A DNA stretch of 64,000 nucleotides from NCBI GenBank assembly GCA_046726315.1, contig JBKPAG010000006.1, positions 1 through 64,000 on the forward strand. The letters are read 5' to 3'. The position numbers were made by a program, and so were the translations under genes. Positions within the stretch are counted from its first letter, which is position 1; every line of letters begins with the position of its first letter. Of this stretch, positions 52,175-60,332 are shown piece by piece. Under the pieces are notes generated by a model. The model searched no databases and was not told the DNA's origin. It saw only the letters and a list, made by a program, of their open reading frames with translations. Source of the stretch: JACVRX01 sp046726315. GTDB taxonomy: Bacteria > Actinomycetota > Actinomycetes > Jiangellales > Jiangellaceae.

Positions 52175-52720
52175 ATGGCCGTCGCGTCTGTGATGGTGCC
52201 GCTGGGAACGCCGGCGCCCGAGTTCAGCCTTGCCGACGTCACCGGACGCACGGTGCGTCTCGGCGACCTCGCGGCCGGGCCTGCGCTGTTGGTTGCGTTC
52301 CTGTGCAACCACTGCCCATACGTTCGGCACGTCGAGACTGAGCTGGGTCGGCTGCTGGCGCGATACCCGAGCGTGGCTGTGGTCGGCATCTGTACCAACG
52401 ACGCCGAGGCCTACCCCGAAGATCGGCCCGAACGACTCGCCGATCAAGCCCGCCGCGCGTCCTGGAATTTCCCGTACCTCGTGGACGTCGACCAGGCGGT
52501 CGGCCGGGCCTACTCCGCGGCGTGCACGCCGGATTTCTTCCTCTATGACGCCCAGCGCACGCTGGCCTATCGCGGCGCTTTCGACGAGTCAACGCCTGGA
52601 AACGGCAGACCAGTCACTGGATCGCTCCTCGATGCAGCTGTCTCCCACGTGCTGGCGGGTGAGCCGGTACCCGAACCACACCGGCCCAGCATGGGCTGTT
52701 CGATCAAGTGGCGGTCCTGA
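52175..52720 (+). CDS. Thioredoxin-fold (AhpC/TSA-Redoxin-like) protein
   Basis: A 181-residue redoxin: TPAPEFSLADVTGRTVRLGD, then the active site LLVAFLCNHCPYVRHVETEL with CxxC (CNHC) followed by Pro, then FPYLVDVDQAVGRAYSAACT and PDFFLYDAQRTLAYRG. The C-terminal HRPSMGCSIKW motif with a third cysteine is characteristic of this actinobacterial/bacteroidete subfamily. It should act as a cytosolic thiol oxidoreductase or peroxidase. It begins 5 bp after the truncated hydrolase on the same strand. Confidence 0.88.
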   Translation: MAVASVMVPLGTPAPEFSLADVTGRTVRLGDLAAGPALLVAFLCNHCPYVRHVETELGRLLARYPSVAVVGICTNDAEAYPEDRPERLADQARRASWNFPYLVDVDQAVGRAYSAACTPDFFLYDAQRTLAYRGAFDESTPGNGRPVTGSLLDAAVSHVLAGEPVPEPHRPSMGCSIKWRS

Positions 52721-52851
52721 CTCCGCACCGAGTCGACGGCCGCGACGGCCGGTCGCCCTGTCACGAACCGCAGGGGTAGCGACGCTCCGCCGGCGTAATC
52801 TCGTGCTGTCTCTGCTGTGGTGACCGCGCGTTGGCATGGGTGGGTGCAACG

Positions 52852-54588
52852 ATGGCGATCCGGTCCGAGGGCATGCGGTCAGCCCAGATGCGAGATGTCG
52901 CGCAGTCGGACGAGAGGGCACTCGAAACCGCCCCCGCCAGCCCGAGTCCCCGGCCGCCACGGCTGCGGCGCTGGTTCACCTACACACTGCCGGGGTTGTG
53001 GGTGGCGCTGCTGTTTGCCTGTCTGTCCTTCACACCGTCGCTGCTGCCGCGGGCTCCGCTCTTCCAAGGCGTCGTCACGAGTGTCAGCGCGGCCATCGGC
53101 TACGGCCTGGGTGTGTTCGGCGCGTGGGTTTGGCGAGAGTTCGCCGACCGCGATCGTCGATCACCGCGCCCCGGCGCATGGCGAGTCTTCGCCGCCGTCG
53201 CCGCATTTTCACTCGTGGTGTCGGCCGCACTCGGCTACTGGTGGCAGGAACAGCTTCGCGAGCTGATGGGCATGCCCAGCCAGGGACCATCGTTCGTGCT
53301 CCTCCCGATTTCCGCGGCCGTGCTCTTCGTCGTGGTGTTGGCAGTCGGGCGAGGACTGCGAGCGGTGTATCGGGGGCTTGCGGGTTGGCTCGAACGGTGG
53401 TTTGGCGCGCGGGCAGCGCGAGCCACCGGCCTGATCGTCGTCGTCAGTGGTACCTGGCTGGTGGTGAGCGGTGTACTCCTCGATGGGCTCATCTCTGCGG
53501 CCGACCAGGTCTTTGAGGTGCGAAACGAGGAATTGACCGACGGTGTCGAACAGCCGACCTCGGAGTTGCGCTCCGGGAGTCCAACATCGCTCGTGCCGTG
53601 GCAGACACTTGGCCGCTGGGGCCGCACGTTTACCGCTGGCGGACCGTCGGTCGATGAAATCGCCGCCTTCACCGGCGGCGAGGCCACCGAGCCCATCCGC
53701 ATATTCGCTGGAACGCAGTCTGCGCCCGACACCGAGGAACGCGCCGAGCTGGCCGTGAGCGACCTCGACCGAGCTGGCGGCTTCGACCGCTCCTACCTGC
53801 TGGTCGCGACCACCACCGGCAGTGGCTGGCTGGTACCTAGCGCGGTCGACTCCTTCGAATACATCACCGGTGGCGACTGCGCCATCGTTGCCATCCAGTA
53901 CTCCCATTTGCCGTCGTCGTTGTCGTATCTTGTCGACCAGGATCGCGCTCGTGAGGCCGGCCGCCAGCTGTTCGACGCGGTCTACGAGCGGTGGTCGGAG
54001 CTTCCGGCTGGCGATCGTCCGAAGCTTCTCGTGTACGGCGAGAGCCTCGGGTCCTTCGGCGGAGAAACCGCATTCAGCGGCGAACACGACATGGCCAATC
54101 GCACCGACGGCGCGCTTTTCGTCGGACCGCCGAGCTTTAACACCCACTTCCGCGAGTTCACCGACGACCGGCGCCGGGACAGTCCCGAGGTGGAGCCTGT
54201 TTTCCGCGATGGACGGACCGTCCGGTTCAGCAACCAGCCCGCCGAGGACATCGACCCAATCTCAGAGGCATGGGAGGGCACCCGGGTCCTGTATCTGATT
54301 CACCCGTCCGATCCGATCGTCTGGTGGAGCCCCGACCTGCTACTGACCCGGCCGGACTGGTTGGAGGAACCCGCCGGGAGCGACGTCCTCGATGCGATGG
54401 TGTGGATCCCGTTCGTGACGTTCTGGCAGGTGACTGCCGACCTTCCCATCGGCCTGGGCGTGCCGGCCGGGCACGGGCACGTGTACAACGGCGAACACGT
54501 CGACGGCTGGGTGACGGTGCTGCAGCCATCGGGGTGGACCGACGAACGCTCCGCGGAACTACGGCGGATCGTCACCGCCGAGGAGTGA
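52852..54588 (+). CDS. Membrane-anchored alpha/beta hydrolase (Abhydrolase_9-like)
   Basis: A 578-residue protein. The N-terminal 210 residues hold about four membrane helices (FTYTLPGLWVALLFACLSFT, VVTSVSAAIGYGLGVFGAWV, VFAAVAAFSLVVSAALGYWW, FVLLPISAAVLFVVVLAVG) plus one near ATGLIVVVSGTWLVVSGVLL. The C-terminal part is an alpha/beta hydrolase with GESLGSFGGETAF as nucleophile elbow, an acid in LYLIHPSDPIVWW and a histidine in GHGHVYNGEHVDGWV. This layout matches the conserved actinobacterial family PF10081. The physiological role is unknown. ATG 52852 is taken over the longer frame from 52831. Confidence 0.85.
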   Translation: MAIRSEGMRSAQMRDVAQSDERALETAPASPSPRPPRLRRWFTYTLPGLWVALLFACLSFTPSLLPRAPLFQGVVTSVSAAIGYGLGVFGAWVWREFADRDRRSPRPGAWRVFAAVAAFSLVVSAALGYWWQEQLRELMGMPSQGPSFVLLPISAAVLFVVVLAVGRGLRAVYRGLAGWLERWFGARAARATGLIVVVSGTWLVVSGVLLDGLISAADQVFEVRNEELTDGVEQPTSELRSGSPTSLVPWQTLGRWGRTFTAGGPSVDEIAAFTGGEATEPIRIFAGTQSAPDTEERAELAVSDLDRAGGFDRSYLLVATTTGSGWLVPSAVDSFEYITGGDCAIVAIQYSHLPSSLSYLVDQDRAREAGRQLFDAVYERWSELPAGDRPKLLVYGESLGSFGGETAFSGEHDMANRTDGALFVGPPSFNTHFREFTDDRRRDSPEVEPVFRDGRTVRFSNQPAEDIDPISEAWEGTRVLYLIHPSDPIVWWSPDLLLTRPDWLEEPAGSDVLDAMVWIPFVTFWQVTADLPIGLGVPAGHGHVYNGEHVDGWVTVLQPSGWTDERSAELRRIVTAEE

Positions 54589-54612
54589 CGGGCAAGCCTG
54601 CACACTCGCCGC

Positions 54613-55323
54613 TCAGTCGAAGTCGACGACAACTGGCCGATGGTCGGACACCGTCGTCGCGACAACCCACGCTGCTGCCGCGACCATATCCGCGGAGTGT
54701 ATGACAACATCGATGCGTCGCGCTGGGGTTGCGGCCGGGTAGGTCAGCCCGCGCCCCGTACCGACGGTCCACGCGTCGTCGAGGACTGCGGCGATCGCTG
54801 CCATCTCGACGCCGTCTGGCCGGGCGTTCAGGTCGGCGAGCAGAACGCGTGGGCCGCCGCGGTACGCGAGGATCGTCGCCACCGCCCCGGCCTGCAACGC
54901 ACGCTGCCCTGCGTCGTGTGCTTCCAGATGGGTCGTGTACGCGTCTACGAGGCGGTCACCGAGATCGATCCGAGCTCGCAGCAACGCGCGTTGCTCGACT
55001 GCGGCCGTCCTCGGCAACAACGCGGTGCTCCGTCCGACAATCGGATACCGGGACAGCACTGCGTTGCCGTATCGTCGACGCGGCCCGCCCGGGTGGAGTG
55101 GCTCCAGGTCAAGGGCTGGTCCGTACGCCAGTCGCATGCCCAGCCGTCGGGACAACGTGCGCGGCTGGTCGACGAAGTCGCTTCGCTCGCCGAACCGGCG
55201 GTCCACCTCCTGCAGTCCGATGACGTCGGCGTGTAGAGGCTCGATCGTCCGCGCGATGCGTTCGAGGTCCAGCTGGCCGTCCGTCCCGACTCCGTGGTGG
55301 ATGTTGAACGTCACCGCACGCAT
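54613..55323 (-). CDS. Endonuclease/exonuclease/phosphatase family protein
   Basis: A 236-residue DNase I-fold hydrolase. Visible metal and catalytic motifs are TFNIHHG at the N-terminus (Asn), IGLQEVDRR (Glu), YTTHLEAHDAG (His), LLADLNARPDG (Asp-x-Asn) and the closing SDHRPVVVDFD (Asp-His). No signal peptide is present. The substrate could be DNA, phosphoinositide or a sphingolipid-like ester; short bacterial members of this branch are mostly untested. It converges with the hydrolase gene (24 bp) and is divergent from the VWA gene. Confidence 0.88.
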   Translation of the reverse strand: MRAVTFNIHHGVGTDGQLDLERIARTIEPLHADVIGLQEVDRRFGERSDFVDQPRTLSRRLGMRLAYGPALDLEPLHPGGPRRRYGNAVLSRYPIVGRSTALLPRTAAVEQRALLRARIDLGDRLVDAYTTHLEAHDAGQRALQAGAVATILAYRGGPRVLLADLNARPDGVEMAAIAAVLDDAWTVGTGRGLTYPAATPARRIDVVIHSADMVAAAAWVVATTVSDHRPVVVDFD

Positions 55324-55414
55324 GGCTCAATCCAATCGCGCAGGCCGACCCCGAGCGTGACGTATCACCGCGACGATGACATGCTTGCCGCCGCACATAC
55401 CGAAGAGGAAGCAC

Positions 55415-57079
55415 ATGGCACCACGACACCGGGCACGGAGGCCTCGATCGTTCGGCCCGGTTGCAGTAGCGCTGGCACTGGTGGCAGTCGCGGCCACGGC
55501 AGGGGTTGTCGCGTGGTCGCAGCGCGACCCTGACGCCGCTGCTGAGACGACCGATTCGGTGCCGAACACGGCCGGGTGCGAGACCACCCTGCGGATCGTT
55601 ACTGCGAGGTCATTTGCGCCGGCCTTGTCGGCCTTGGCGCCATCACTGCAGAGCGGGGACAACTGTGCGAATCTGCAGGTCGAAGTCGTCGACGGACGGG
55701 CAGCGCCCGCGCAGGTCGTCGAGCTCGAAGCGGACGTGTGGATCCCCGACGATGCCGCCTGGGCGGAGACCGCAGGTTCACTGGAGCTGGCCGAAGAAGA
55801 GGTCGCCGGCTCCGGAACCGTCGTGGCCACGAGCCCGATATACATGGTCACCGACGAGACCACGGCCAACAAGGTGGCCGACGCCGGAGGGAGCTGGGAG
55901 GAGCTCGCCGACCTGGTGACGAGCAATTCGGGCGTCAATCTCGTGGTACGTGAACCCGCCGGCTCAGGGGACGGGCTGATCGGGATCGGCTCCGTCGGCG
56001 AGGCCGTCTGGCAGGAATACGGCATGGATGCTTCTGCTGAAACGCTTGCCGAAGCGCTTCCGAACACAGAAACGGTCGCCAACCACGCGCTGCCTGAAAA
56101 GGACGGGGACGTCGGCCTGGTCTGCGAGTACGCACTCATTCGTCTGCTCGAGAACCCCAACCGCGAGGCCGCGGCCGGAGTGCGGAACGCCGTGTTGTTG
56201 ACCGGATCCGATCACACGGCTCAGCTGCGTTACACCTGGTTGCCGACGGCAACGGCTGCCGAAGATCCTGCCCTGGCGGGCCCGCTGGAGCGGCTGTTGT
56301 CCGTGCTCACGTCGAATCAGGCCGCCGAGGCGCTTGCTGGCGCAGGCCTGCGTCGTCCCGATGGAGGCCCACCGCCCGGCGCGACGTCGGAGCTGATGCC
56401 GGAAGTCTCGGCGGCGCCGTTCGAGGTCTTGAGCGGCCACGCCGTCGATCACGTGTTCGCAACCTGGTACCAATCGGATCGGCAGAGCGCGATGCTGGTC
56501 GTCGTCGACGTGTCCGGCTCGATGGCCAACCCGCCGAATTCACCGCTGATCGACGTCGTCGCCAAGGGTGTTCTCGCCTTCTCGCGGCAGATGCCCGATG
56601 AGGCGGAGCTGGGGCTGTGGGAGTTCGCATCCCTGCTCGACCCGCCAAGGGACTACCGGGTGCTGGTGCCGCGTGCGGCGTTGGACGACGCACAGCGGCG
56701 CCTGGTCGAGAAACGGATCAGCTCGCTCGACGCCAGCGCCAATGGAACCGGGCTCTACGACACAATCCTCGCGGCGTACCAGGCGGCGCAACGAGACTAC
56801 CGGGACGGTGTCGCCAACCACGTCATCGTTTTCACCGACGGCAAGAACGAGGACGACCTCGAGACGATCTCCATCAAGCAACTCACCGCGGGGCTGGTGG
56901 CCGCTCAGGACGAGGAGCGACCCATTGACCTCACCGTTGTCCTGTTCGGACCGGAGCCGGACAAGGACCTGTTGGAGAAACAGCTGGAGCCGGTCGATGC
57001 CAGCGTCGAGGCCCTGGATCGGCCCGCGCAGGTGCGTCCGCTGTTCATCCACCTGGCCGCTGGTGGCGTGCACCACTGA
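55415..57079 (+). CDS. Exported substrate-binding/VWA domain protein
   Basis: A 554-residue surface protein. Residues 13-35 form a signal or anchor helix (GPVAVALALVAVAATAGVVA) after a basic MAPRHRARRP. Residues about 55-345 resemble a periplasmic-binding fold as in molybdate/iron-type binding proteins (TTLRIVTARSFAPALSALAP, LEADVWIPDDAAWAETA). Residues 358-540 are a von Willebrand A domain with a MIDAS motif at D365 (VVVDVSGSMAN) and the distal VIVFTDGKNEDD. The combination is found in actinobacterial cell-surface proteins without known ligand. ATG 55415 has GAGGAAG 5 bp before it. Confidence 0.85.
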   Translation: MAPRHRARRPRSFGPVAVALALVAVAATAGVVAWSQRDPDAAAETTDSVPNTAGCETTLRIVTARSFAPALSALAPSLQSGDNCANLQVEVVDGRAAPAQVVELEADVWIPDDAAWAETAGSLELAEEEVAGSGTVVATSPIYMVTDETTANKVADAGGSWEELADLVTSNSGVNLVVREPAGSGDGLIGIGSVGEAVWQEYGMDASAETLAEALPNTETVANHALPEKDGDVGLVCEYALIRLLENPNREAAAGVRNAVLLTGSDHTAQLRYTWLPTATAAEDPALAGPLERLLSVLTSNQAAEALAGAGLRRPDGGPPPGATSELMPEVSAAPFEVLSGHAVDHVFATWYQSDRQSAMLVVVDVSGSMANPPNSPLIDVVAKGVLAFSRQMPDEAELGLWEFASLLDPPRDYRVLVPRAALDDAQRRLVEKRISSLDASANGTGLYDTILAAYQAAQRDYRDGVANHVIVFTDGKNEDDLETISIKQLTAGLVAAQDEERPIDLTVVLFGPEPDKDLLEKQLEPVDASVEALDRPAQVRPLFIHLAAGGVHH

Positions 57080-57119
57080 CCGAGTGCCCGTGTCCTTGGC
57101 GTACTAGCCGGAAGATCAC

Positions 57120-57139
57120 CCGGCCAAGGTGATGGCCGG
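57120..57139. terminator. Candidate terminator after VWA gene
   Basis: CCGGCC, an 8-nt loop and GGCCGG form a GC stem 41 bp after the VWA gene stop. There is no T-run. It probably separates this gene from the following repeat-protein/RDD pair. Confidence 0.35.
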
Positions 57140-57220
57140 AAGGGCCCAACCGCTCGTACTGTCAGGACCAGTGACGATCAAGCCGCCGGCGTGCACAGCG
57201 GCGGGGACGGGCGGGATCAG

Positions 57221-57961
57221 ATGACGACGAGCAGCGTGGCTGGCGACGAGCTCAATCCGGAGGGCGTATCACTCGGTCCGCATGCGGACGCCGCCATCGG
57301 CGCTCTGGCCGTGGCCGGTGGTGTTGGATTGGCGATCGGCAAGCTCGCCGTGCGCATGGTGCGACCGGTCGCCATCCTCGTCCTGCACCCACCCATGGTC
57401 CCGAAGGCACTCCATCCGGCCCGCGGACTCGATGCCCTCGTCCGGCTCGGTTCGCGGGAGAGCCAGGCCGCCGGTCGGGACATCGAGAACGCGATCGCCG
57501 CCGCGCTCCCCGCCGTCGTGGAGCGCGTCCTCGAGCAGCTGCCGCTCACCGAAATGGTCGAGCGGCACGTCGACATCGATGCGCTCGTGGCGGCGGTGGA
57601 TCTCGATGCCGTGGTGGCCCGGATCGACATCGACGCGATCACCCAGCGGATAGACATCGATGCGATCATCTCCCGCATCGACCTCGTCGGATTGGCCGAC
57701 GAGGTGATCGAGGGGATCGATCTTCCGGAGATCATCCGGGAGTCGACCGGGACAGTGGCCTCTGAGGTCGTGCGCGGTGTCCGGATGCAGAGCATCGACG
57801 CTGACGAGGCCATCGCCCGCGTCGTGGACCGCTTGTTCTTGCGCCGCCGTCGTCGGGCCACGGACGCGCCGGGCGAGCCACTGTCGCTCGACCAGGTCGA
57901 CGGCGTTGACCTCACCGCGCCCGCGACCGGTGACGGAGCGCGGCCCCAGGCACCGACATGA
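57221..57961 (+). CDS. Repeat protein with DIDA nonapeptides
   Basis: A 246-residue protein of unknown function. Residues about 22-60 contain a glycine-rich hydrophobic stretch (AAIGALAVAGGVGLAIGKLA). Residues about 118-175 carry successive near-nonapeptides of the form (V/I)D(I/L)DA(V/I)-x-x-R: VDIDALVAA, VDLDAVVAR, IDIDAITQR, IDIDAIISR, then the variants IDLVGLADEVIEG and IDLPEIIRE. The C-terminus has a basic patch RRRRRATD. Similar proteins precede RDD genes in other actinomycetes. Its stop overlaps the RDD start by ATGA, so the two probably act together at the membrane. Confidence 0.7.
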   Translation: MTTSSVAGDELNPEGVSLGPHADAAIGALAVAGGVGLAIGKLAVRMVRPVAILVLHPPMVPKALHPARGLDALVRLGSRESQAAGRDIENAIAAALPAVVERVLEQLPLTEMVERHVDIDALVAAVDLDAVVARIDIDAITQRIDIDAIISRIDLVGLADEVIEGIDLPEIIRESTGTVASEVVRGVRMQSIDADEAIARVVDRLFLRRRRRATDAPGEPLSLDQVDGVDLTAPATGDGARPQAPT

Positions 57962-58443
57962 CCAGGGGCGTCTCGGCCGTCCCACGGGAGGCGCGCCCGT
58001 ACCAAGGGCATCGCGCCGGCTTGGTCAGCCGGTTCCTCGCGGCTGCGGTCGACTTCGGCGTAATGCTGATGGCACTGGTTGCCATCTACGCAGCATGGGC
58101 AACACTGTTGTTCGTCATCGACCCCCGAGGGTTCGAGTTTCCGAGGCCGGCGCTGCTGGGGGACTGGCTCGCGGGAATGGCCGTCCTGACGATCTACTTC
58201 ACCGCGTCGTGGTCCACCACCGGACGGTCATATGGCCAACACCTCATGGGCCTGCGGGTGGTGAACATGCACGGCAGCCGGCTGCGAGTGTTGGTGGCGT
58301 TGCTGCGGGCGTTGTTCTGCGTCGTGTTCCCGGTTGGCCTGTTCTGGGTTGCGGTCAGCCGCGAGAACCGTTCGCTGCAGGACATCGTGCTGCGCACGTC
58401 GGTCATCCACGACTGGTTGATTCGGGTGCCGCAGAAGGAGTGA
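57958..58443 (+). CDS. RDD family membrane protein
   Basis: A 161-residue RDD-type membrane protein. It has GHRAGLVSRFLAAAVDFGVM with the conserved R...D, helices around LMALVAIYAAWATLLFVI and WLAGMAVLTIYFTASWSTTG, the motif GRSYGQHLMGLRVVNMHG and a final helix LLRALFCVVFPVGLFWVAVS before NRSLQDIVLRTSVIHDW. RDD proteins are linked to ion transport in some bacteria. It starts inside the stop of the repeat protein. Its 3' end overlaps the convergent YihY gene by 41 bp. Confidence 0.85.
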   Translation: MTRGVSAVPREARPYQGHRAGLVSRFLAAAVDFGVMLMALVAIYAAWATLLFVIDPRGFEFPRPALLGDWLAGMAVLTIYFTASWSTTGRSYGQHLMGLRVVNMHGSRLRVLVALLRALFCVVFPVGLFWVAVSRENRSLQDIVLRTSVIHDWLIRVPQKE

Positions 58444-59329
58444 CCGCCGCCCCGGACTCGTCCGCACCACCGCGGATCCAGCGGCCCAGCCAGCCCTGGT
58501 CGGTGGCGATCACCTCGCCAACGAGGGCGGCGACCAGGAAGCACAGTGAGATGGCGTACAGCCAGGCGATGTAGGTGAAGGCGACGCCAATAGTGCCGTA
58601 CCGGTCTGCACTGACGTCGAGTGCGCGGGGCAAGAAGACGGAGCTGGCGGGTCGCACGGTCAGCATGATCAAGCCGAAGACCATTGCCCCGGGCAGCAGG
58701 CGGCGGACGGGTACCTGACGGGAGAGAAGAATGCTTGGCAGTAGCACCGCCAGGACCGTGTCCAGGGTCAGCGGAACGATCCAACCCCAGATGTCCGCTG
58801 CCGGTAAGGAATCGAGCTCCGAGAGCAGTCGCACCAGCAGCACGTACGTTGCAAGCAGGATTACCGCGCCCAGCCACCGCCAGGCGTGGACCAACCCGGC
58901 TTTCGGCCGAGGGAGATTCCAGATCGCGGCAAACGTCCGAGTGAGCGCCCGGGACAGGCTGGTCGCCGAGATCAAAACCACCAGGGTGCCGACGATGCCG
59001 AATGCGCTGCCGCCCGGGGTGGCCAGCGCTTCCTGCATCACGATGCGAGTCTCGTCGGGCATGTCGACCGCGTCCGCGATGTCGTCGCTGTACCGGCTGC
59101 CCAGCAACACCGCCGCCATGATCAGAATCGGGAAGACCGACGTGAACACCTGCGCTGCAACGGTCATCGATCGGTCGAACATCTCCAGGCGGACGAACCG
59201 GGCGGCGATGCGCAGCAGGCAGCGGCCCAGCCAGGTTGCCATCAGCCACGCCACGGCCGGCCGGAGCCGGCGCGGGGTGCGGGCCACGATCTGCTCCACC
59301 TCGACGGCCGACCGGTCGCTTGGGGTCAC
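58403..59329 (-). CDS. YihY/virulence factor BrkB family membrane protein
   Basis: A 308-residue inner-membrane protein with about six helices: MTVAAQVFTSVFPILIMAAV, FGIVGTLVVLISATSLSRAL, WRWLGAVILLATYVLLVRLL, GWIVPLTLDTVLAVLLPSIL, PGAMVFGLIMLTVRPASS and FTYIAWLYAISLCFLVAALV. The motifs ATSLSRALTRTFAAIWNLPR and the YGTIGVAFTYIAWLY region are YihY hallmarks. GTG 59329 is taken as the start because GGAAGGGG precedes it; the longer frame runs through the hairpin at 59355-59428. Function in the family is unsettled. Confidence 0.85.
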   Translation of the reverse strand: MTPSDRSAVEVEQIVARTPRRLRPAVAWLMATWLGRCLLRIAARFVRLEMFDRSMTVAAQVFTSVFPILIMAAVLLGSRYSDDIADAVDMPDETRIVMQEALATPGGSAFGIVGTLVVLISATSLSRALTRTFAAIWNLPRPKAGLVHAWRWLGAVILLATYVLLVRLLSELDSLPAADIWGWIVPLTLDTVLAVLLPSILLSRQVPVRRLLPGAMVFGLIMLTVRPASSVFLPRALDVSADRYGTIGVAFTYIAWLYAISLCFLVAALVGEVIATDQGWLGRWIRGGADESGAAVTPSAAPESTSRG

Positions 59330-59354
59330 GACCGCCCCTTCCGCTGTAAATGAC

Positions 59355-59428
59355 CACGGGGACCATGCGTGCATATACACCGCCAGGCTTGCAAGCTTGG
59401 CGGTGTATGCACAGGCATGGTCCCCGTG
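59355..59428. terminator. 74-nt near-perfect hairpin between PPOX and YihY genes
   Basis: The outer arms CACGGGGACCATGC and GCATGGTCCCCGTG (14 bp) and the inner arms of 15-17 nt (GTGCATA(TA)CACCGCCA with TGGCGGTGTATGCAC) pair around CTTGCAAG, itself palindromic. The only flaws are a TA bulge and an unpaired AG. It starts 17 bp after the stop of the PPOX gene and ends upstream of the YihY start on the same strand. A transcription terminator without a U-tract is the simplest reading; an inserted repeat element is the alternative. Confidence 0.65.
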
Positions 59429-59444
59429 ATCGATCTGCACTGAA

Positions 59445-59876
59445 TCAGGAATCGGCCTGGTCACCGTACTGCCAACCCGTCCACGACCTGATCGTCACGA
59501 CCAGGATCGGACCGCGCGGAGGGTCGTCGCGGTACTGCGGATACTTCGACACCAGCGCGGCCAGCGCCCGATCCCGGGACGGCGGGTCGTCTACTACGCG
59601 GCCGGCTCCGTCCGCCCGCACCCACCACAACCGGCGCCAGTCGTCGTCGTAGTGGTCAGAAAGGACCGCGACGAGTGGGTTCTCCGCGATGTTCTGGAGC
59701 CGACGCAGCGCGGTTGTCGACTTGGGTTTCTGGTCGACTGCGGTCACGATGCGATCGTCGATTACGGCAAACGTCACTGGCACCACGTGCGGTTGACAGT
59801 CCCTGCCGGCCGTCGCGAGGTACCCGACTCGGGCTGGGGCCATCCGGTCACGGCACGCCTGCTGATCCAGCCGCAC
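59445..59876 (-). CDS. PPOX-class FMN/F420-dependent flavin-fold protein
   Basis: A 143-residue split-barrel protein of the pyridoxamine-phosphate-oxidase class, similar to the mycobacterial Rv0121c-like group (TIGR03668 type). It has APARVGYLATAGRDCQPHVV, PVTFAVIDDRIVTAVDQKPK, NPLVAVLSDHYDDDWRRLWW and VRADGAG, and a C-terminal ILVVTIRSWTGWQYG. The family binds F420 or FMN and reduces small molecules; the cofactor cannot be read directly. GTG 59876 follows GAGG at suitable distance and lies 7 bp after the MerR gene, so the two form an operon. Confidence 0.85.
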   Translation of the reverse strand: MRLDQQACRDRMAPARVGYLATAGRDCQPHVVPVTFAVIDDRIVTAVDQKPKSTTALRRLQNIAENPLVAVLSDHYDDDWRRLWWVRADGAGRVVDDPPSRDRALAALVSKYPQYRDDPPRGPILVVTIRSWTGWQYGDQADS

Positions 59877-59883
59877 GCGGCGT

Positions 59884-60189
59884 TCAGTCCTCTTGCCTAG
59901 CGCCGCGAAGAAGGTCGAAATCGGCCCGTAGTTGGCTGTTTTCGGCTTCGAGGTCGAGGACGTGCCGGATGCCCGCGAGGTTGAGCCCAGCCGCCGCTAG
60001 GACACGGATCCGCTGTATTCGAACCAGATCGTCATCGCTGTACCGGCGCACGCCGCCGTCGGAGCGGGCCGGCCTGAGCAGGCCACCGCGTTCATATGCG
60101 CGCAGGGTATGCGGCTCGATACCGGTCAGTTCCGCGGCGACGGATATCGAGTACACGCCCCGATCGGGCCGCCGCTCGGGACCGGTCAT
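59884..60189 (-). CDS. hspR: MerR-family regulator, HspR-like
   Basis: A 101-residue regulator: GVYSISVAAELTGIEPHTLR then AYERGGLLRPARSDGGVRRY is the winged helix, followed by DDDLVRIQRIRVLAAAGLNL and a short coiled segment DLEAENSQLRADFDLLRG. HspR repressors have this size and the HTLRxYExxGLLxPxRxxGGxRxYS signature. It is divergent from an Hsp20 gene, and a degenerate HAIR-like element lies between them. The symbol is given by family and context, not by tested function. Confidence 0.8.
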   Translation of the reverse strand: MTGPERRPDRGVYSISVAAELTGIEPHTLRAYERGGLLRPARSDGGVRRYSDDDLVRIQRIRVLAAAGLNLAGIRHVLDLEAENSQLRADFDLLRGARQED

Positions 60190-60242
60190 CGCTGACGACC
60201 TCCGACATGAAACTTCACATGCTTAGTTAGGAATCTGCCCTG

Positions 60243-60299
60243 TTGACAGTCATGTTAGCAGATGATAGAAGAAAGATAGTTGAGCCATGGGGAGTCAAT
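60243..60299 (+). promoter_or_regulatory. Hsp20 promoter with HAIR-like element
   Basis: TTGACA (60243-60248), a 17-bp spacer and TAGAAG (60266-60271) read toward Hsp20. GTTGAGC-N7-AGTCAAT (60279-60299) matches the HspR inverted repeat CTTGAGT-N7-ACTCAAG at 10 of 14 arm positions and lies just after the -10, where it would block transcription. Confidence 0.5.
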
Positions 60300-60332
60300 G
60301 AAGTGTCCGCGACGGAATGAGAGGTGAGGACC

